A stretch of 64,000 nt of DNA from Bombilactobacillus mellis (GCF_000967245.1 NZ_KQ033878.1:1-64000); one strand, 5' to 3'; counted from the stretch's first letter, positions 17,801 through 27,496 are shown. The notes: generated by a model from the letters alone, not told the origin. Numbers and translations are program-made.

Positions 17801-19881
17801 ATCACAATAATTGTCAACTGATATTTTTGAATCAGAGCTTGTAATAAAACAATCAGTTCTTGAATATTAGATTCATGTAAACCACTTGTCGGTTCATCCA
17901 AAACTAAAATATCACTAGTTCGCTTTAAGAGAAAACGGGCCAATTTTAAACGTTGTAATTCTCCTCCAGAAAAAGTATCTAAAGCTTGGTTTAACTTAAT
18001 ATACCCCAAACCTACCTGTTGTAAAATCTGCATTGCCGTTTGTAAAAAAGGAAATTTTTGGGAAAAAGATTGAGGGTTCAAATTCATTGCTTCTGCAATA
18101 TTCACTCCCTGTACTCTTAGCTTTAAAGCCTTCTGTGCATAGCGCTGTCCATGACAAGCTTCACAAATGCTGACTGAACTTCCCATATAAGCAAGATCCA
18201 TTTTCAGTACGCCTTTGCCCTTACAAATAGGACAAGCTCCTTGACTATTGAAAGAAAATAATCCTAAGGACTGCTGTGTCTGCTGAGCAAAATATCGCCG
18301 TAAAGGATCAAAAATATTCAGATAAGTTAAAACATTAGAGCGGTTACTTCCAGATATTAAATGCTGATTTAACACCGCTGTTTGCGGATATTGCCTTTTG
18401 AAAGCTGAAATCAAACTACTTTTACCAGAGCCAGCGACCCCGGTAATAGCCGTTAAATTCTGTTGGGGAATTTTCACATTGATATTCTGTAAATTGTTTT
18501 GGGTTACATTGTTAATTTGATAAAATTCAGCAATTGGTTGATAAGTACTCTTTAACGTGCCTAAATTACGCAGACTCGCTCCAGTCAGCGTAGAACTATT
18601 TTTTAAATCTGAATAACTACCACTAAAGGTTACATAACCACCACGGTTTCCTGCTGATTCTCCTAAATTAATAATATGATCGGCCATTGCTATTATTTGA
18701 GGATCATGATCATTAATTAAGACGGTGTTACCCTGAGCGCGCAAGCGTTGAAAGATATTAATTACTTTCAATAAATCAAACGCATGCAACCCCACACTGG
18801 GTTCATCAAAAATATAAAGCAAATCAGCCAAACCGCTATTTAAATAATTAGCTAACTTTACTCTCTGCGACTCTCCTCCAGATAAAGACGACGTAGTCCG
18901 CTCTAAACTTAAATAACCCAGACCAGCGGTAATTAAATTATCCAACTTGCCTTGTAATTCTTCAATAATCGTTTGTACGGAAGAATTAGTAATTGAACCT
19001 AACCATTGGTACAAATCAACCAGACTCAGCGCGCTACAATCGGCAATATTTTTATTATTAATCAAGGCTTCTAATGCTTGAGGTTTTAATCTTTGACCAT
19101 GACATACAGGACAAACACCGATTTTAACAATATGCTGCAATTCTTGTTGATACTGTGTATTATTTTTATTGAGAAAAGTTTGCTGGATTCGTGGAATAAG
19201 ACCTACATAAAAGGCACTTTTATGCCAATTTGCTGTGGGGTGAGGTGGAGTTTGCCGTTTCCCGTATAACAATAATTCCAGTTTTTGGGCTGACCACTTG
19301 TTTAAAGGTAAATTATTGTCAAAAAAACCCGCTTCCGTGTAACGTGAAAGCCGCCAACCACCAGGTTGAAAAGTAGGAAAGTCAATAGCTCCCTCATTCA
19401 AGGACTTCTCAAAATTCAATAACTTGTTTGTTTCAATTGTGCGAATTTGACCTAATCCTTCACAACGAGGACACATCCCTGCAGGATTATTAAAAGAATA
19501 ATTCATCGAATAACCAATAAACGGCTGCGCTATTCGAGAAAAGAGTAGCCTTAAAGCTGAATAAATATCAGTATACGTCCCCAAAGTTGAGCGTCTATTA
19601 TTACCGATTCCTTTTTGATCAACTACAAGCGTAAAGGGCAAGTTTTTAATTCTTGTCACCTCGGGCTCCAGAAACTGCGGCAGTAACTGTTGCACATAGG
19701 CACTATATGTTTTGTTTACTTGACGTTGTGAAGCGGCTGCGATTGTACCAAAAGCCAGGGAAGATTTACCTGCTCCTGAAACTCCGGTAATTACTGTAAT
19801 TTTTCTTTTGGGAATTTCCACTGAAATATTTTTGAGATTATTGGTTCGAGCACCTTGTACAATAATATTCTCATTGACCAT
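17638..19881 (-). CDS. UvrA-like ABC ATPase, class II (short UvrA)
   Basis: Cytoplasmic tandem ABC ATPase of about 747 residues, shorter than housekeeping UvrA (about 940). Visible motifs are: first Walker [10 protein letters not shown] near residue 34, zinc-type CPRC and [14 protein letters not shown], signature [13 protein letters not shown], Walker [14 protein letters not shown], second Walker [18 protein letters not shown] with CEACHGQRY, second signature [12 protein letters not shown] and [13 protein letters not shown]. The length suggests loss of the UvrB-binding insert, as in class-II UvrA proteins such as DrrC, some of which give resistance to DNA-binding drugs. I use the ATG at 19881; a TTG lies two codons upstream. 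It overlaps the end of a MarR gene, so drug-responsive control is likely (inference). Confidence 0.9.
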   Translation of the reverse strand: MVNENIIVQGARTNNLKNISVEIPKRKITVITGVSGAGKSSLAFGTIAAASQRQVNKTYSAYVQQLLPQFLEPEVTRIKNLPFTLVVDQKGIGNNRRSTLGTYTDIYSALRLLFSRIAQPFIGYSMNYSFNNPAGMCPRCEGLGQIRTIETNKLLNFEKSLNEGAIDFPTFQPGGWRLSRYTEAGFFDNNLPLNKWSAQKLELLLYGKRQTPPHPTANWHKSAFYVGLIPRIQQTFLNKNNTQYQQELQHIVKIGVCPVCHGQRLKPQALEALINNKNIADCSALSLVDLYQWLGSITNSSVQTIIEELQGKLDNLITAGLGYLSLERTTSSLSGGESQRVKLANYLNSGLADLLYIFDEPSVGLHAFDLLKVINIFQRLRAQGNTVLINDHDPQIIAMADHIINLGESAGNRGGYVTFSGSYSDLKNSSTLTGASLRNLGTLKSTYQPIAEFYQINNVTQNNLQNINVKIPQQNLTAITGVAGSGKSSLISAFKRQYPQTAVLNQHLISGSNRSNVLTYLNIFDPLRRYFAQQTQQSLGLFSFNSQGACPICKGKGVLKMDLAYMGSSVSICEACHGQRYAQKALKLRVQGVNIAEAMNLNPQSFSQKFPFLQTAMQILQQVGLGYIKLNQALDTFSGGELQRLKLARFLLKRTSDILVLDEPTSGLHESNIQELIVLLQALIQKYQLTIIVIEHNLRLIGQADWVVDLGPCAGAQGGKILFSGRPWELFNQGKTLTARALQQYFK

Positions 19882-20302
19882 TGGCAATCCGCTCTTTTCT
19901 TAACAGTTCAATTAGTTTATTCGCCTGCACAATAAATTGTTGCTGCTCTTCTTTTGACCAAACTTTGCAGGCCTTGTTGTATAATTCTTGATGTTTCACA
20001 GCAATATCTGTCATAAATTGTCGACCTTGCGGAGTAATTGCCGTTGTAATTTCACGCCGGTCATGGGCGTCCGGAGTTTGGGTAATATAATTTAATTCAC
20101 GTAGTTTTTTCAGATTTTTAGAAAGTTTAACTTGAGTAATACCTAATTGCCGACTCATAACAGTTGGTCGACTGGCATGCGTTTGTAGAATATTTAAAAT
20201 ATCGTATTGCAGCCAACTAATTTGCTGAGGATTAACCAAGTTCCGCTCTGCAACTAATTCACACTGGAGATTCATTAAAGTATTATATAAATCTGTTGCC
20301 AT
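19871..20302 (-). CDS. MarR-family transcriptional regulator
   Basis: Winged-helix dimeric repressor of 143 residues. The pattern of an N-terminal helix, [29 protein letters not shown] (HTH) and the wing [16 protein letters not shown] is diagnostic of MarR. The gene overlaps the downstream uvrA-like gene by 11 nt, so they form one operon. A perfect 26-bp palindrome lies 16 nt upstream of the start and is the obvious autoregulatory operator. The likely inducer is a toxic small molecule handled by the UvrA-like ATPase (inference). Confidence 0.93.
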   Translation of the reverse strand: MATDLYNTLMNLQCELVAERNLVNPQQISWLQYDILNILQTHASRPTVMSRQLGITQVKLSKNLKKLRELNYITQTPDAHDRREITTAITPQGRQFMTDIAVKHQELYNKACKVWSKEEQQQFIVQANKLIELLRKERIANGQ

Positions 20303-20318
20303 TTTAATTTCCTTTCAG

Positions 20319-20344
20319 TAATATTTTCTATACAGAAAATATTA
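20319..20344. promoter_or_regulatory. Palindromic operator of the MarR/uvrA-like operon
   Basis: Arms TAATATTTTCT and AGAAAATATTA with spacer ATAC form a perfect inverted repeat just upstream of the marR ATG. Size and position fit a MarR dimer site. Confidence 0.8.
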
Positions 20345-20401
20345 TCTTGTTAATTATTAAATGTCAATCCTTATTTAAATTAGTAAATAATAGCCGCAAT
20401 T

Positions 20402-20451
20402 AAAAAACGCCAAAATTCAATCTCTTTAAGTCGAAGATAATAATTTTGGCG
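20402..20451 (-). terminator. Terminator-like hairpin
   Basis: Arms CGCCAAAATT and AATTTTGGCG around a 24-nt loop; T-run follows on the minus strand. No intact gene lies directly upstream, so it probably belonged to a lost gene. Confidence 0.55.
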
Positions 20452-20459
20452 ATTCTAAT

Positions 20460-20880
20460 AAATGTTTTGATTATGTAAAATCAAATCAATACTGAGTTAA
20501 ATTGAAATTAAGATCCTTGGTTAGTCCTCTATAGCATTTAACTCATTTAGCCAACACTGGACAAAAATTATTAGTCCGTAAAAAAATTAAAAAACCATTG
20601 GCCATTAAAAATTAGCCGGAGAAACATAGCGGAGCCTTATAAAGCAGATGACTCTTCTAATGTGATCGTTCCATTTTTAAGTTTGAGATAATTACCTAGA
20701 GTGTCTAAGAAATGACCAAAGAGAATTACGAATATTGCAAGCTGAAAATTCCGGAAAATTAAAGTTAAACTATCACCTAATAGTCCAAGTTGTAATTATT
20801 GAATATTGGTTATAGCATTATCGCTGGTCCATCAATTGTAATTGCAGCTTCTGATTTTAAAGGAAAACATTGACAACTTC
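20460..20880. other. Degenerate intergenic DNA
   Basis: No intact frame, ribosome binding site or repeat that I can support. It looks like decayed coding DNA. Confidence 0.35.
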
Positions 20881-20900
20881 ACATTGCTAATGTGTTGCGG

Positions 20901-21257
20901 CAAGTTAGATTAATAGTTTCAATAGCGGCCTGTATGTACTTATTATTATCTAATATGGCAGTTGTTAAAGCTAATATTTCTAATTATGATGATTATAAAA
21001 TTGCACAGTCTAATTTATCTAATAATATAAAAAGTAAAATAAAACGTAAAAAAAATTCTAATATTAATTAAATTTCTAAACAAAATAGCTCCAAAAAGTT
21101 GAATAAAAAACCAATTAATTTAAAAAAGTTTGAAGTAACAAAAAAGAATAAACAATTAATTACAGAAAAAGAGTTAATAAATTTATTAGCAAAAAAGGCA
21201 TTTCTATTAAAGAAATACCTAAACAAAAAAAGTATTGTTATGTCAGAAAACATTTAA
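20901..21257 (+). pseudogene. Possible remnant of a secreted lysine-rich protein
   Basis: One plus-strand frame reads a signal-peptide-like stretch (RLIVSIAACMYLLLSN, then AVVKANIS). It continues as a lysine- and asparagine-rich region, meets one in-frame TAA at about 21069, and goes on in the same frame with lysine-rich helical sequence to a stop at 21257. Preservation of frame on both sides of the stop suggests a recently interrupted gene. The family is unknown to me, and low-complexity AT-rich DNA could produce this by chance. Confidence 0.3.
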
Positions 21258-21346
21258 AAAAGTTAATAAAGAAATAGATCATAAATAAGCTATAAACAAA
21301 AAATATTTCTTTATTAGTTAGTGTTTAAATAATAAATATTATTCAC

Positions 21347-21381
21347 AAAAAAAATCGTTTTATTTTATTAAAACGATTTTT
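21347..21381 (-). terminator. Terminator of the 269-residue orphan gene (bidirectional)
   Basis: Arms AAAAATCGTTTTA and TAAAACGATTTTT, 13 bp, with a 6-nt loop, about 50 nt beyond the stop codon of the gene at 21434. Confidence 0.75.
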
Positions 21382-21433
21382 AACATTTAATATTTGATAT
21401 ACTATAATGAAGTAAATAAATTGAATCAGTTTA

Positions 21434-22243
21434 TTAAATTCTTTTAAATCTATTTAGATAATTATATATTTCTATAGTTGACATTTGATCTAATACATGC
21501 ATACTATATTGAGTTAAATCATTATCAAATTCATTTTTTATAATTTGATACATGTCTTTACGTTTTAATTTGCTCTTACCATTTTTTTCTCTTCTATCAT
21601 TATAGATTGATCTCCAATATCTATAAATAAAATCACGTGTATTATAAGGTAATTTAGTTACCAAAATATCATTAGGAACTATAAGATGAAAATCATCTTC
21701 ATCCTCAAACTTAGCTATAGTTATTTTCCCCTTCTCCCATGATTTACGATTTGCATTCCATACGTCTATGGTTTCGCTTTTAGTATCAAGATTATTTTCT
21801 TTTGCAACTCTCTTGGTATATTCACTTAAGAAAGGAGCTACTAAAGATATTAATAGATCAGAATTATAATCCGCTCCAAAACCCTTTATAAAAACAATAC
21901 CGAATATAGTATTCATAATCAACTCTATAGCATTGTCTTTTCCTTTAAATTTACGTAATATTTTGATAATACTATTAGGCGAAGGACCTCTTCCATTACC
22001 ATTTTTCAAAGAAAACCCTAATTTAGGAAACCATGGTTTCTCAGAAAATCCAGACAATTTTTTCAATGCCAATTCTTCGTCACCATTAATAAAAGTGTAA
22101 TATACATCGGTCATATAGCTTTCAATAGCTAGTGCGCATCCCAAGACGTCTAAATGCTTACTACGTAATAAATGGTTATATTCAACAAATTGAATTTTGT
22201 CTGTATTCCCATTTTTATGAAAATCTAAATCTTTTTTTAGCAT
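21434..22243 (-). CDS. Protein of unknown function (269 residues)
   Basis: I do not recognise this protein. It is mostly polar and probably helical, without signal peptide or membrane segments. Its C-terminal third is highly basic (about residues 205-240, with YRYWRSIYNDRREKNGK). No catalytic motif stands out. The start is ATG with AAAGGA 8 nt upstream and it has its own terminator, so the gene looks real and intact. It lies in an accessory region next to a second orphan gene and a structured-RNA candidate, close to defence-type genes. A role in conflict or defence is only a guess from location. Confidence 0.7.
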   Translation of the reverse strand: MLKKDLDFHKNGNTDKIQFVEYNHLLRSKHLDVLGCALAIESYMTDVYYTFINGDEELALKKLSGFSEKPWFPKLGFSLKNGNGRGPSPNSIIKILRKFKGKDNAIELIMNTIFGIVFIKGFGADYNSDLLISLVAPFLSEYTKRVAKENNLDTKSETIDVWNANRKSWEKGKITIAKFEDEDDFHLIVPNDILVTKLPYNTRDFIYRYWRSIYNDRREKNGKSKLKRKDMYQIIKNEFDNDLTQYSMHVLDQMSTIEIYNYLNRFKRI

Positions 22244-22322
22244 AGAAGCTGTCCTTTCAATAAATCTACTTTAAATTTGATCAATTAAAGTATATTAGCA
22301 ATTTCTTTACTTTGAGAGATTC

Positions 22323-22413
22323 TATGCTAAACTATAAATGTATCATTTATGGTATTAGCATATTTTATATTATGCCAATATACTAAGGATAAGTGGCAGC
22401 TTATCCTTTTTTT
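22323..22413 (+). ncRNA. Candidate structured RNA with intrinsic terminator
   Basis: On the plus strand TATGCTAA (22323-22330) pairs perfectly with TTAGCATA (22355-22362), enclosing ATAAATG/CATTTAT (22334-22350). A third arm TATGCCAA (22371-22378) could compete for TTAGCATA. Next comes a terminator: arms AAGGATAAG and CTTATCCTT followed by TTTTT. The T-run is on the plus strand, opposite to both flanking genes, so a plus-strand transcript is implied. A dyad operator read as DNA is the alternative. Confidence 0.4.
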
Positions 22414-22428
22414 GTGGTTACTTTTATT

Positions 22429-22803
22429 TTAATTAGTAACCGCAGTTTTTAAATCAAAAATTAAAGCGTTATTATCTGCATCATATTTACCTATAACTTT
22501 AAAACTACTATCCGTAAGATCCCATTCCATCATTGATGATAGGGTTACCAAAAGATCTTTATAATTCAATCTGGCCGTTATATTCTTTTTATCAGGATTA
22601 AAGAATGGTGCCGCACCTTCTGTTTTTTTATCAGTAGGCAATACAGCAATCTCTTTATCATCATAATTGATTAAAATTTCTATATAACGTGGCTTATTTA
22701 ACCTTGTTATTGCGGTTTTCGAAAATGTAATACCCGTTTTAGATATAGTAATAGATATAAGGCCTACGGATAACGAATACTTTTCAAAATTATTTAAATC
22801 CAA
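22429..22803 (-). CDS. Protein of unknown function (124 residues)
   Basis: I do not recognise this protein. It appears beta-rich and soluble (alternating patterns such as GLISITISKTGITFSKTAITRL, then YIEILINYDDKEIAVLP), with no membrane segment or signal peptide. It starts with TTG preceded by GAGGTGAT at good spacing, and has a near-consensus promoter at 22827-22855, so expression is well supported. It stands 185 nt upstream of the 269-residue orphan gene on the same strand. The two may form a unit, with the structured-RNA candidate lying between them. Confidence 0.7.
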   Translation of the reverse strand: MDLNNFEKYSLSVGLISITISKTGITFSKTAITRLNKPRYIEILINYDDKEIAVLPTDKKTEGAAPFFNPDKKNITARLNYKDLLVTLSSMMEWDLTDSSFKVIGKYDADNNALIFDLKTAVTN

Positions 22804-22826
22804 AATATCACCTCTTCTCTATCCAG

Positions 22827-22855
22827 ATTTTATATTTTTATTTTTATATTGTCAA
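22827..22855 (-). promoter_or_regulatory. Strong promoter of the 124-residue orphan gene
   Basis: Minus-strand -35 TTGACA (22850-22855) and -10 TAAAAT (22827-22832), spacer 17 nt, about 20 nt before the TTG start. Confidence 0.75.
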
Positions 22856-22859
22856 GAAA

Positions 22860-23927
22860 TTGTATATCATAAACCCAAAAATGCATTAACTTTTTTAGTT
22901 AAAAACCGAATATATTTCAAAATAAGGAAATATTTGCCAATAATAATATTTTTGTGTAACGTTTCAATTGCTTTTTTATGAAATTATATTGCGTTAATAA
23001 ATGTAAAAACTATATTAAAATTTAGTTTTTCTATAAACAAAAACAGTCTATTTTTAACATGTTATTTTTTGCAAAAAATGGTTATTAAATTTTACATATG
23101 CAACAATCTTTTTTTATCAAAATACCGATTACAATTATTGCTGATATAATTCATTAATCATCATAATTTATCCTAATATAGGATCATAATAATCTCGAAA
23201 AAACTCAAATAAAATAGTATAGTTTTCGATATTTTTTTTGATAGTTTTATTAAAAATGGTGTAAAAAAACAACTATAAAGCATCAAAAACACAATTTTAT
23301 TTGTGCATATTTACATAAAAATCTCTTAAAAAATATCGTATGTAATCTTTACCTAAATATCTATATAATAATTACTAATTTGTTCATTTACATATTAAAT
23401 TTATGTACTAAACATATACCATATATAAAGAAGAAAATAACGATTCATAATTATTTATATATTGCTTTAAAATTGTCTTTATAAATATGGAATAATAATA
23501 AAATATGGCTATAAATATGATTGAAATTTAAACAATGATAATGATATTGAAAAATAATATATTATTGCTTTCCAAAATTAATACAAAACATCATTTTAGC
23601 TAGTATCTTTTCCATTACTAAAATTTCACTCTAAGCATAAAAAAATTAATATCTAAATCAACTCACTATATATATTGTATAGTATATAAGACGCTCAATC
23701 AGAATATAAATATCAAAATATAATTCTCAACAATTTATAAAGAATAGAATATTTTCTGTAATAATCTTTGTTAATTTTGATCCAATTAATATTATTTAAA
23801 TATTTTAAAATCATAATTGTCTTTTAATATAATAGTTTCAGGATTTGATGCATAAAAAATGACCGAGTATTAGTTTATTAAATAACCAATTCTCGATCAG
23901 ATGAAACTCATATATTAATGTTTATTA
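22860..23927. other. Very AT-rich region without a recognisable gene
   Basis: About 1.1 kb of low-complexity AT-rich DNA. I see no frame with a ribosome binding site. An imperfect hairpin near 23862-23900 (GACCGAG against CTCGATC) is the only structure noted. It is probably decayed accessory DNA. Confidence 0.4.
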
Positions 23928-24123
23928 ATAACAATATTAATTGCACTGTTTACAGTGATACTCTATTCAGAGTATTCTTTTTTACTTAAAATATTGCTAC
24001 AAAGAACGAGCCGCTTAAGAAAATATAATTTTACCACTTTCGCACCTGTATAAGATCACAGATCAACTATCAAATCCACTTGATTGATAAGATAAGATTC
24101 TCAATCAGCATGATAACTGCTAG
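23928..24123. repeat. Decayed copy of the SDR-remnant/uvrA 3' end
   Basis: It matches 17587-17800 in the same orientation: AATATTAATTGCA, the GAGTATTCTTTTTT terminator, TTACTTAAAATATTGCT (the uvrA-like stop region), CGCACCTG and AGATCAACTA blocks all recur in order. Substitutions and a deletion destroy the coding frame. It marks an old duplication or a lost second uvrA-like gene. Confidence 0.7.
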
Positions 24124-24133
24124 CTTTTAGTTT

Positions 24134-25909
24134 TTATTTATATTCAGCTTGTTTAAGAGCTTCTCTTAAAGCAGGATCAACGGCATAAATATAAAGGCCA
24201 TGTACCCCTCTAGTCATTAAAACGTTAAACTCATTTCTTAGGAGCTTATCTGCATAGCTTTCCTGTGAATGCAATTTATTAGTTGCTTTTTTATTTTGAC
24301 TCTCATTTAAATCATGAATTATTTTGCCGTTTCGATACTTTACTGAAGGACCTAAAACAACTCCAACATAATTCAAATCAAAACCCTGAACAGTATATAA
24401 AGAGCCTATTTCATTAATTGTATAATCTTTTTCTGCCCAAGGTAACTCACTGTATTTAACCAATCCATTATGGTGTTTTTTCTCATATTGATCACGTCTT
24501 TTTATTTCGTAATTCCAAGGCATCTTCCAATTTCCTTCAGAAATTTCCCAATATTTTTGTTCAGGTGGAAGTGCCTCTTTTCCACCTGAATATTTCCAAT
24601 CAAAAGTTGCAACCATTCTACTTATACCATTAAATTGTGTTCTATTTATGTTAGTAATTTCCTGCTGCATTTTTTCTGGATTATCAAATATTTTTATTTC
24701 ATATTTTGAGTCCTTAGGAATTGGTAAAATTTTATCATCATCAATAAGCGTCCGAATCCAATGAATTGTTTCTTCGCTTGCATCAATTCTCATCTGATTC
24801 TTTAATTTAACAATTTGACCACCTGTCTGATTGACAAGTTTGTATAAGTAGTTATTATCAATTATCGAATTAATAGATAAGACTTGATTAGGATCAAAAA
24901 CCGCCAAAACAACACGAGCCCTTTTCAAAATATCATCAATCATTTTTTGACCATGACCATAATAAGATTGACTCTTTTGTGTTAATAACAAGTGAGCTTC
25001 ATCAATTATAACAATATCATCCTTAGTAGAAGTCTTATTAATAAACGTTGCTGGTTTCATAATTTTAATATTACGATCTTCAGGAAAAAGTTTATTAGAA
25101 ATCTCTTCATATACTTTTAGTTGCTCATTTTGGTTGACAAGAATTGAAACTTTTAAATTATTCTTTTCCGATGAACGATTTTCGTGGACCAAATCATAAA
25201 ATATATTACTAACCAGAACAGTTTTTCCAGAGCCTGCTTCCCCTTCAACTAAAATTAATTTTGCGATTTTTGCATTAGAGGAAGTCTGGAGTGCCTGATC
25301 TATTTTAGTAACAACTTCCGTTTTGACCTTTAATTGTTCATTAGTTAGCTTGTTAAAGGGTGAGGCTTTAAAAATAGCTTTAGTTTTCAGTGATTCAGCT
25401 TCTGGAAATAAAACTGGTTTTTTCTTATTTAATAATGCCCATATTTGATTAAATAAGTCATTAAATTCATCGGAATCATAATATTTATTTTGATCATTAA
25501 AACGTCGATTATTTAGTTTAGAAACGGCTGAAACACTTGTCAAATACTGCATAAGCCTATTTTCTATATCCAAAGTCATTGATTTATTAAAATGATTATG
25601 ACCAATTACATACATTTCAGCATTTGGAGATTGTTTAAAGTCAGCGAAATCTTGTCGAATTTTTGGATCTTCACCTAAATGTTCGATTGTTCTTCGCTGA
25701 ATATCGTTTGTTTCACCAACATAAACCACATATTTGCCTTTATTGGATAACAAAGAATTGATTATATAAACAGTAGGATATTCTGTGAACAACTTTTCAG
25801 TTTCATAGTTATTCCCATATTTTTGATGGATTTTACTTTCAAGTTCCTTAGCATTTTTTACATCATACTTTGTTTCAAAGATAACTGGGCTCTGGTTTTT
25901 ATTGTTCAA
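24134..25909 (-). CDS. GIY-YIG nuclease fused to DUF2075 helicase
   Basis: Large cytoplasmic protein of 591 residues. Residues about 45-130 form a GIY-YIG nuclease-like domain (VYII near 47-50, YVVYVGETNDIQRR at 60-73, a later Glu in DIENRL). From about 200 on it is a superfamily-1 type P-loop domain of the DUF2075/Schlafen-like group: Walker A GEAGSGKT at 223-230, Walker B IIDEAH near 301-306, then motifs near GSLYTVQGFDLNYVGV and NVLMTRGVHGLYIY at the C-terminus. Such fusions are common in defence islands, but the function is unproven. The start is TTG, about 13 nt after GGGAG. It stands alone, with a decayed uvrA fragment just downstream. Confidence 0.88.
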   Translation of the reverse strand: MNNKNQSPVIFETKYDVKNAKELESKIHQKYGNNYETEKLFTEYPTVYIINSLLSNKGKYVVYVGETNDIQRRTIEHLGEDPKIRQDFADFKQSPNAEMYVIGHNHFNKSMTLDIENRLMQYLTSVSAVSKLNNRRFNDQNKYYDSDEFNDLFNQIWALLNKKKPVLFPEAESLKTKAIFKASPFNKLTNEQLKVKTEVVTKIDQALQTSSNAKIAKLILVEGEAGSGKTVLVSNIFYDLVHENRSSEKNNLKVSILVNQNEQLKVYEEISNKLFPEDRNIKIMKPATFINKTSTKDDIVIIDEAHLLLTQKSQSYYGHGQKMIDDILKRARVVLAVFDPNQVLSINSIIDNNYLYKLVNQTGGQIVKLKNQMRIDASEETIHWIRTLIDDDKILPIPKDSKYEIKIFDNPEKMQQEITNINRTQFNGISRMVATFDWKYSGGKEALPPEQKYWEISEGNWKMPWNYEIKRRDQYEKKHHNGLVKYSELPWAEKDYTINEIGSLYTVQGFDLNYVGVVLGPSVKYRNGKIIHDLNESQNKKATNKLHSQESYADKLLRNEFNVLMTRGVHGLYIYAVDPALREALKQAEYK

Positions 25910-26576
25910 TTTTATGTTCTTACTCCCTTTAGATGCCGAAATATTAATTTTTGATTATCCGTATTTCCTTATTGGAATAACATAGTCTGAAAAAGCCGAT
26001 AAGTATAATCACAAATTAATATCACTTAAAAATGGCAAAATTGATAATTTTATATATTGATATTTTGTATATAAGATATAAAGAAACTACTATCTGCTTA
26101 TTACTAACAAAATATCATCCTTAACTTTAGTTAAAGCTTCATGATAACGTTTGCTTCTCTAAAACTAATCACAAAAAAGTTAACCGACTGCCATAAGTAT
26201 ATGCCTTTTAATCTATTATAAGTCCCTTTGTCAAAAGTTAAAATATGAATCTATTTTTTGTTAATTTAGTAGAAATTGTTTGCCATTCCAGTCTCATTTG
26301 ACAAAAATTAAAAACCAGCTTTCAAAATCAATATATATCAGATAAAACAAATTAATCTGCCACATCTAATCTTAATTTATTCGGCTATTTTCTTCATCTG
26401 CATTCCCAGTAATTAAAATTGCTATTTTTCTAATTAAACTTCAGTAAATTGATATAATCTAATTTCTCTTGGCTTAAAAGGAAGCTAGTTTTGACCAGAA
26501 TTACCATTTTAATAACTAATAATGACACTTATTCAACCATTTAAAGTATTACTCCAATAAAAAAAGATTTACCTAT
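25910..26576. other. Intergenic region without a recognisable gene
   Basis: AT-rich with no supported frame. Two ACCATTT elements about 33 bp apart (26503 and 26536) precede the LytTR gene and might be regulator sites, but the match is weak. A TATACT at 26577 could be its -10 box. Confidence 0.35.
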
Positions 26577-26606
26577 TATACTTATTAGCAGAAAGGAGGG
26601 CTAGGA

Positions 26607-27041
26607 ATGAAAATTAATTGTCATGTCGATCCTAATATCAGTGAAGAGCATGGTGAATTATGGATCAAAAAAATGACACCAGCAATTAATGAACTTTTGC
26701 AAAAATTAGCACAGTCAGAAAATTCATTATGGTGCCATTATCAATCTCAAATTTATCCGATTAATTTTGAAGATATTTATTCACTTGAGGTTGCTAATAG
26801 GGATATTAAAATTTATACAGAAAAACAGCAGCTTATATATAATGATCGGTTATCCAATTTAAAAACAAATTTACCCAATTATTTTATTGAGGCTTCACGC
26901 AGCGCCATATTTAATTATCAACACATCGATCATCTGGAATTACTTAATAATGGATTAATTGATGTAGTTTTAACTAATAAGCATAGAGTTCAAATATCAA
27001 GAAGAAATATTAAGAACCTGAAAGAGAGGCTAGGAATATGA
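26607..27041 (+). CDS. LytTR DNA-binding domain regulator
   Basis: Short transcription regulator of 144 residues without a receiver domain. An N-terminal segment is followed by a LytTR domain (about 50-144) with the family pattern FEDIYSLEVANRDIKIYT, then NYFIEASRSAIFNYQHIDHLELLNNG and the C-terminal HRVQISRRNIKNLKERLG. The ribosome binding site GAAAGGAGGG is very strong. The stop overlaps the start of a DUF3021 gene. LytTR-DUF3021 pairs are common in Firmicutes; the membrane partner is thought to antagonise the regulator, as in bacteriocin and competence-type HdrRM/BrsRM systems. Confidence 0.92.
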   Translation: MKINCHVDPNISEEHGELWIKKMTPAINELLQKLAQSENSLWCHYQSQIYPINFEDIYSLEVANRDIKIYTEKQQLIYNDRLSNLKTNLPNYFIEASRSAIFNYQHIDHLELLNNGLIDVVLTNKHRVQISRRNIKNLKERLGI

Positions 27042-27496
27042 AAAGCATTAAAAAAATTATTAGCTATACATTTAGGTTTTCAGCTGAAGGAACCCTGTAT
27101 GGATTGATTGTTTCACTTTTTTACAATTTTTCAAATAAAAGCTCAGCATATTATCCTTCAGGTCCTAGTTTTACTACAAAATTTGCTAACCCTCTTAGTG
27201 CTATGACTGTTTCAGTAATTCTTTGGGCATTAATGGGATTAATATTCGGTTTTGGCAGCTTTGTTTTTGCTATTAGACAGTGGTCCTTATTAAAGAAGAC
27301 AATCGTTAGTTTTATCATTTACTACATCGGGTTTACCCCGCTTGCATTTTTAGCAGGTTGGTTTTCATTAAATATCGTTAACTTTATGATTTTTACTGGA
27401 CTTTTCATCTTAATTTACGTCACAATATGGTTTATCAGATCTTACCAAGTTATAAGAGAAATCAGAGAGATCAACAATAAAATTAAAAAGAAATAG
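27038..27496 (+). CDS. DUF3021 membrane protein
   Basis: Integral membrane protein of 152 residues with four hydrophobic segments (about 17-30, 58-80, 88-105 and 110-130) and a basic C-terminal tail, as in DUF3021. Its ATG overlaps the LytTR stop by 4 nt, so translation is coupled. In related LytTR regulatory systems the membrane partner keeps the regulator inactive. Transcription ends at the hairpin at 27554-27585. Confidence 0.9.
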   Translation: MKSIKKIISYTFRFSAEGTLYGLIVSLFYNFSNKSSAYYPSGPSFTTKFANPLSAMTVSVILWALMGLIFGFGSFVFAIRQWSLLKKTIVSFIIYYIGFTPLAFLAGWFSLNIVNFMIFTGLFILIYVTIWFIRSYQVIREIREINNKIKKK

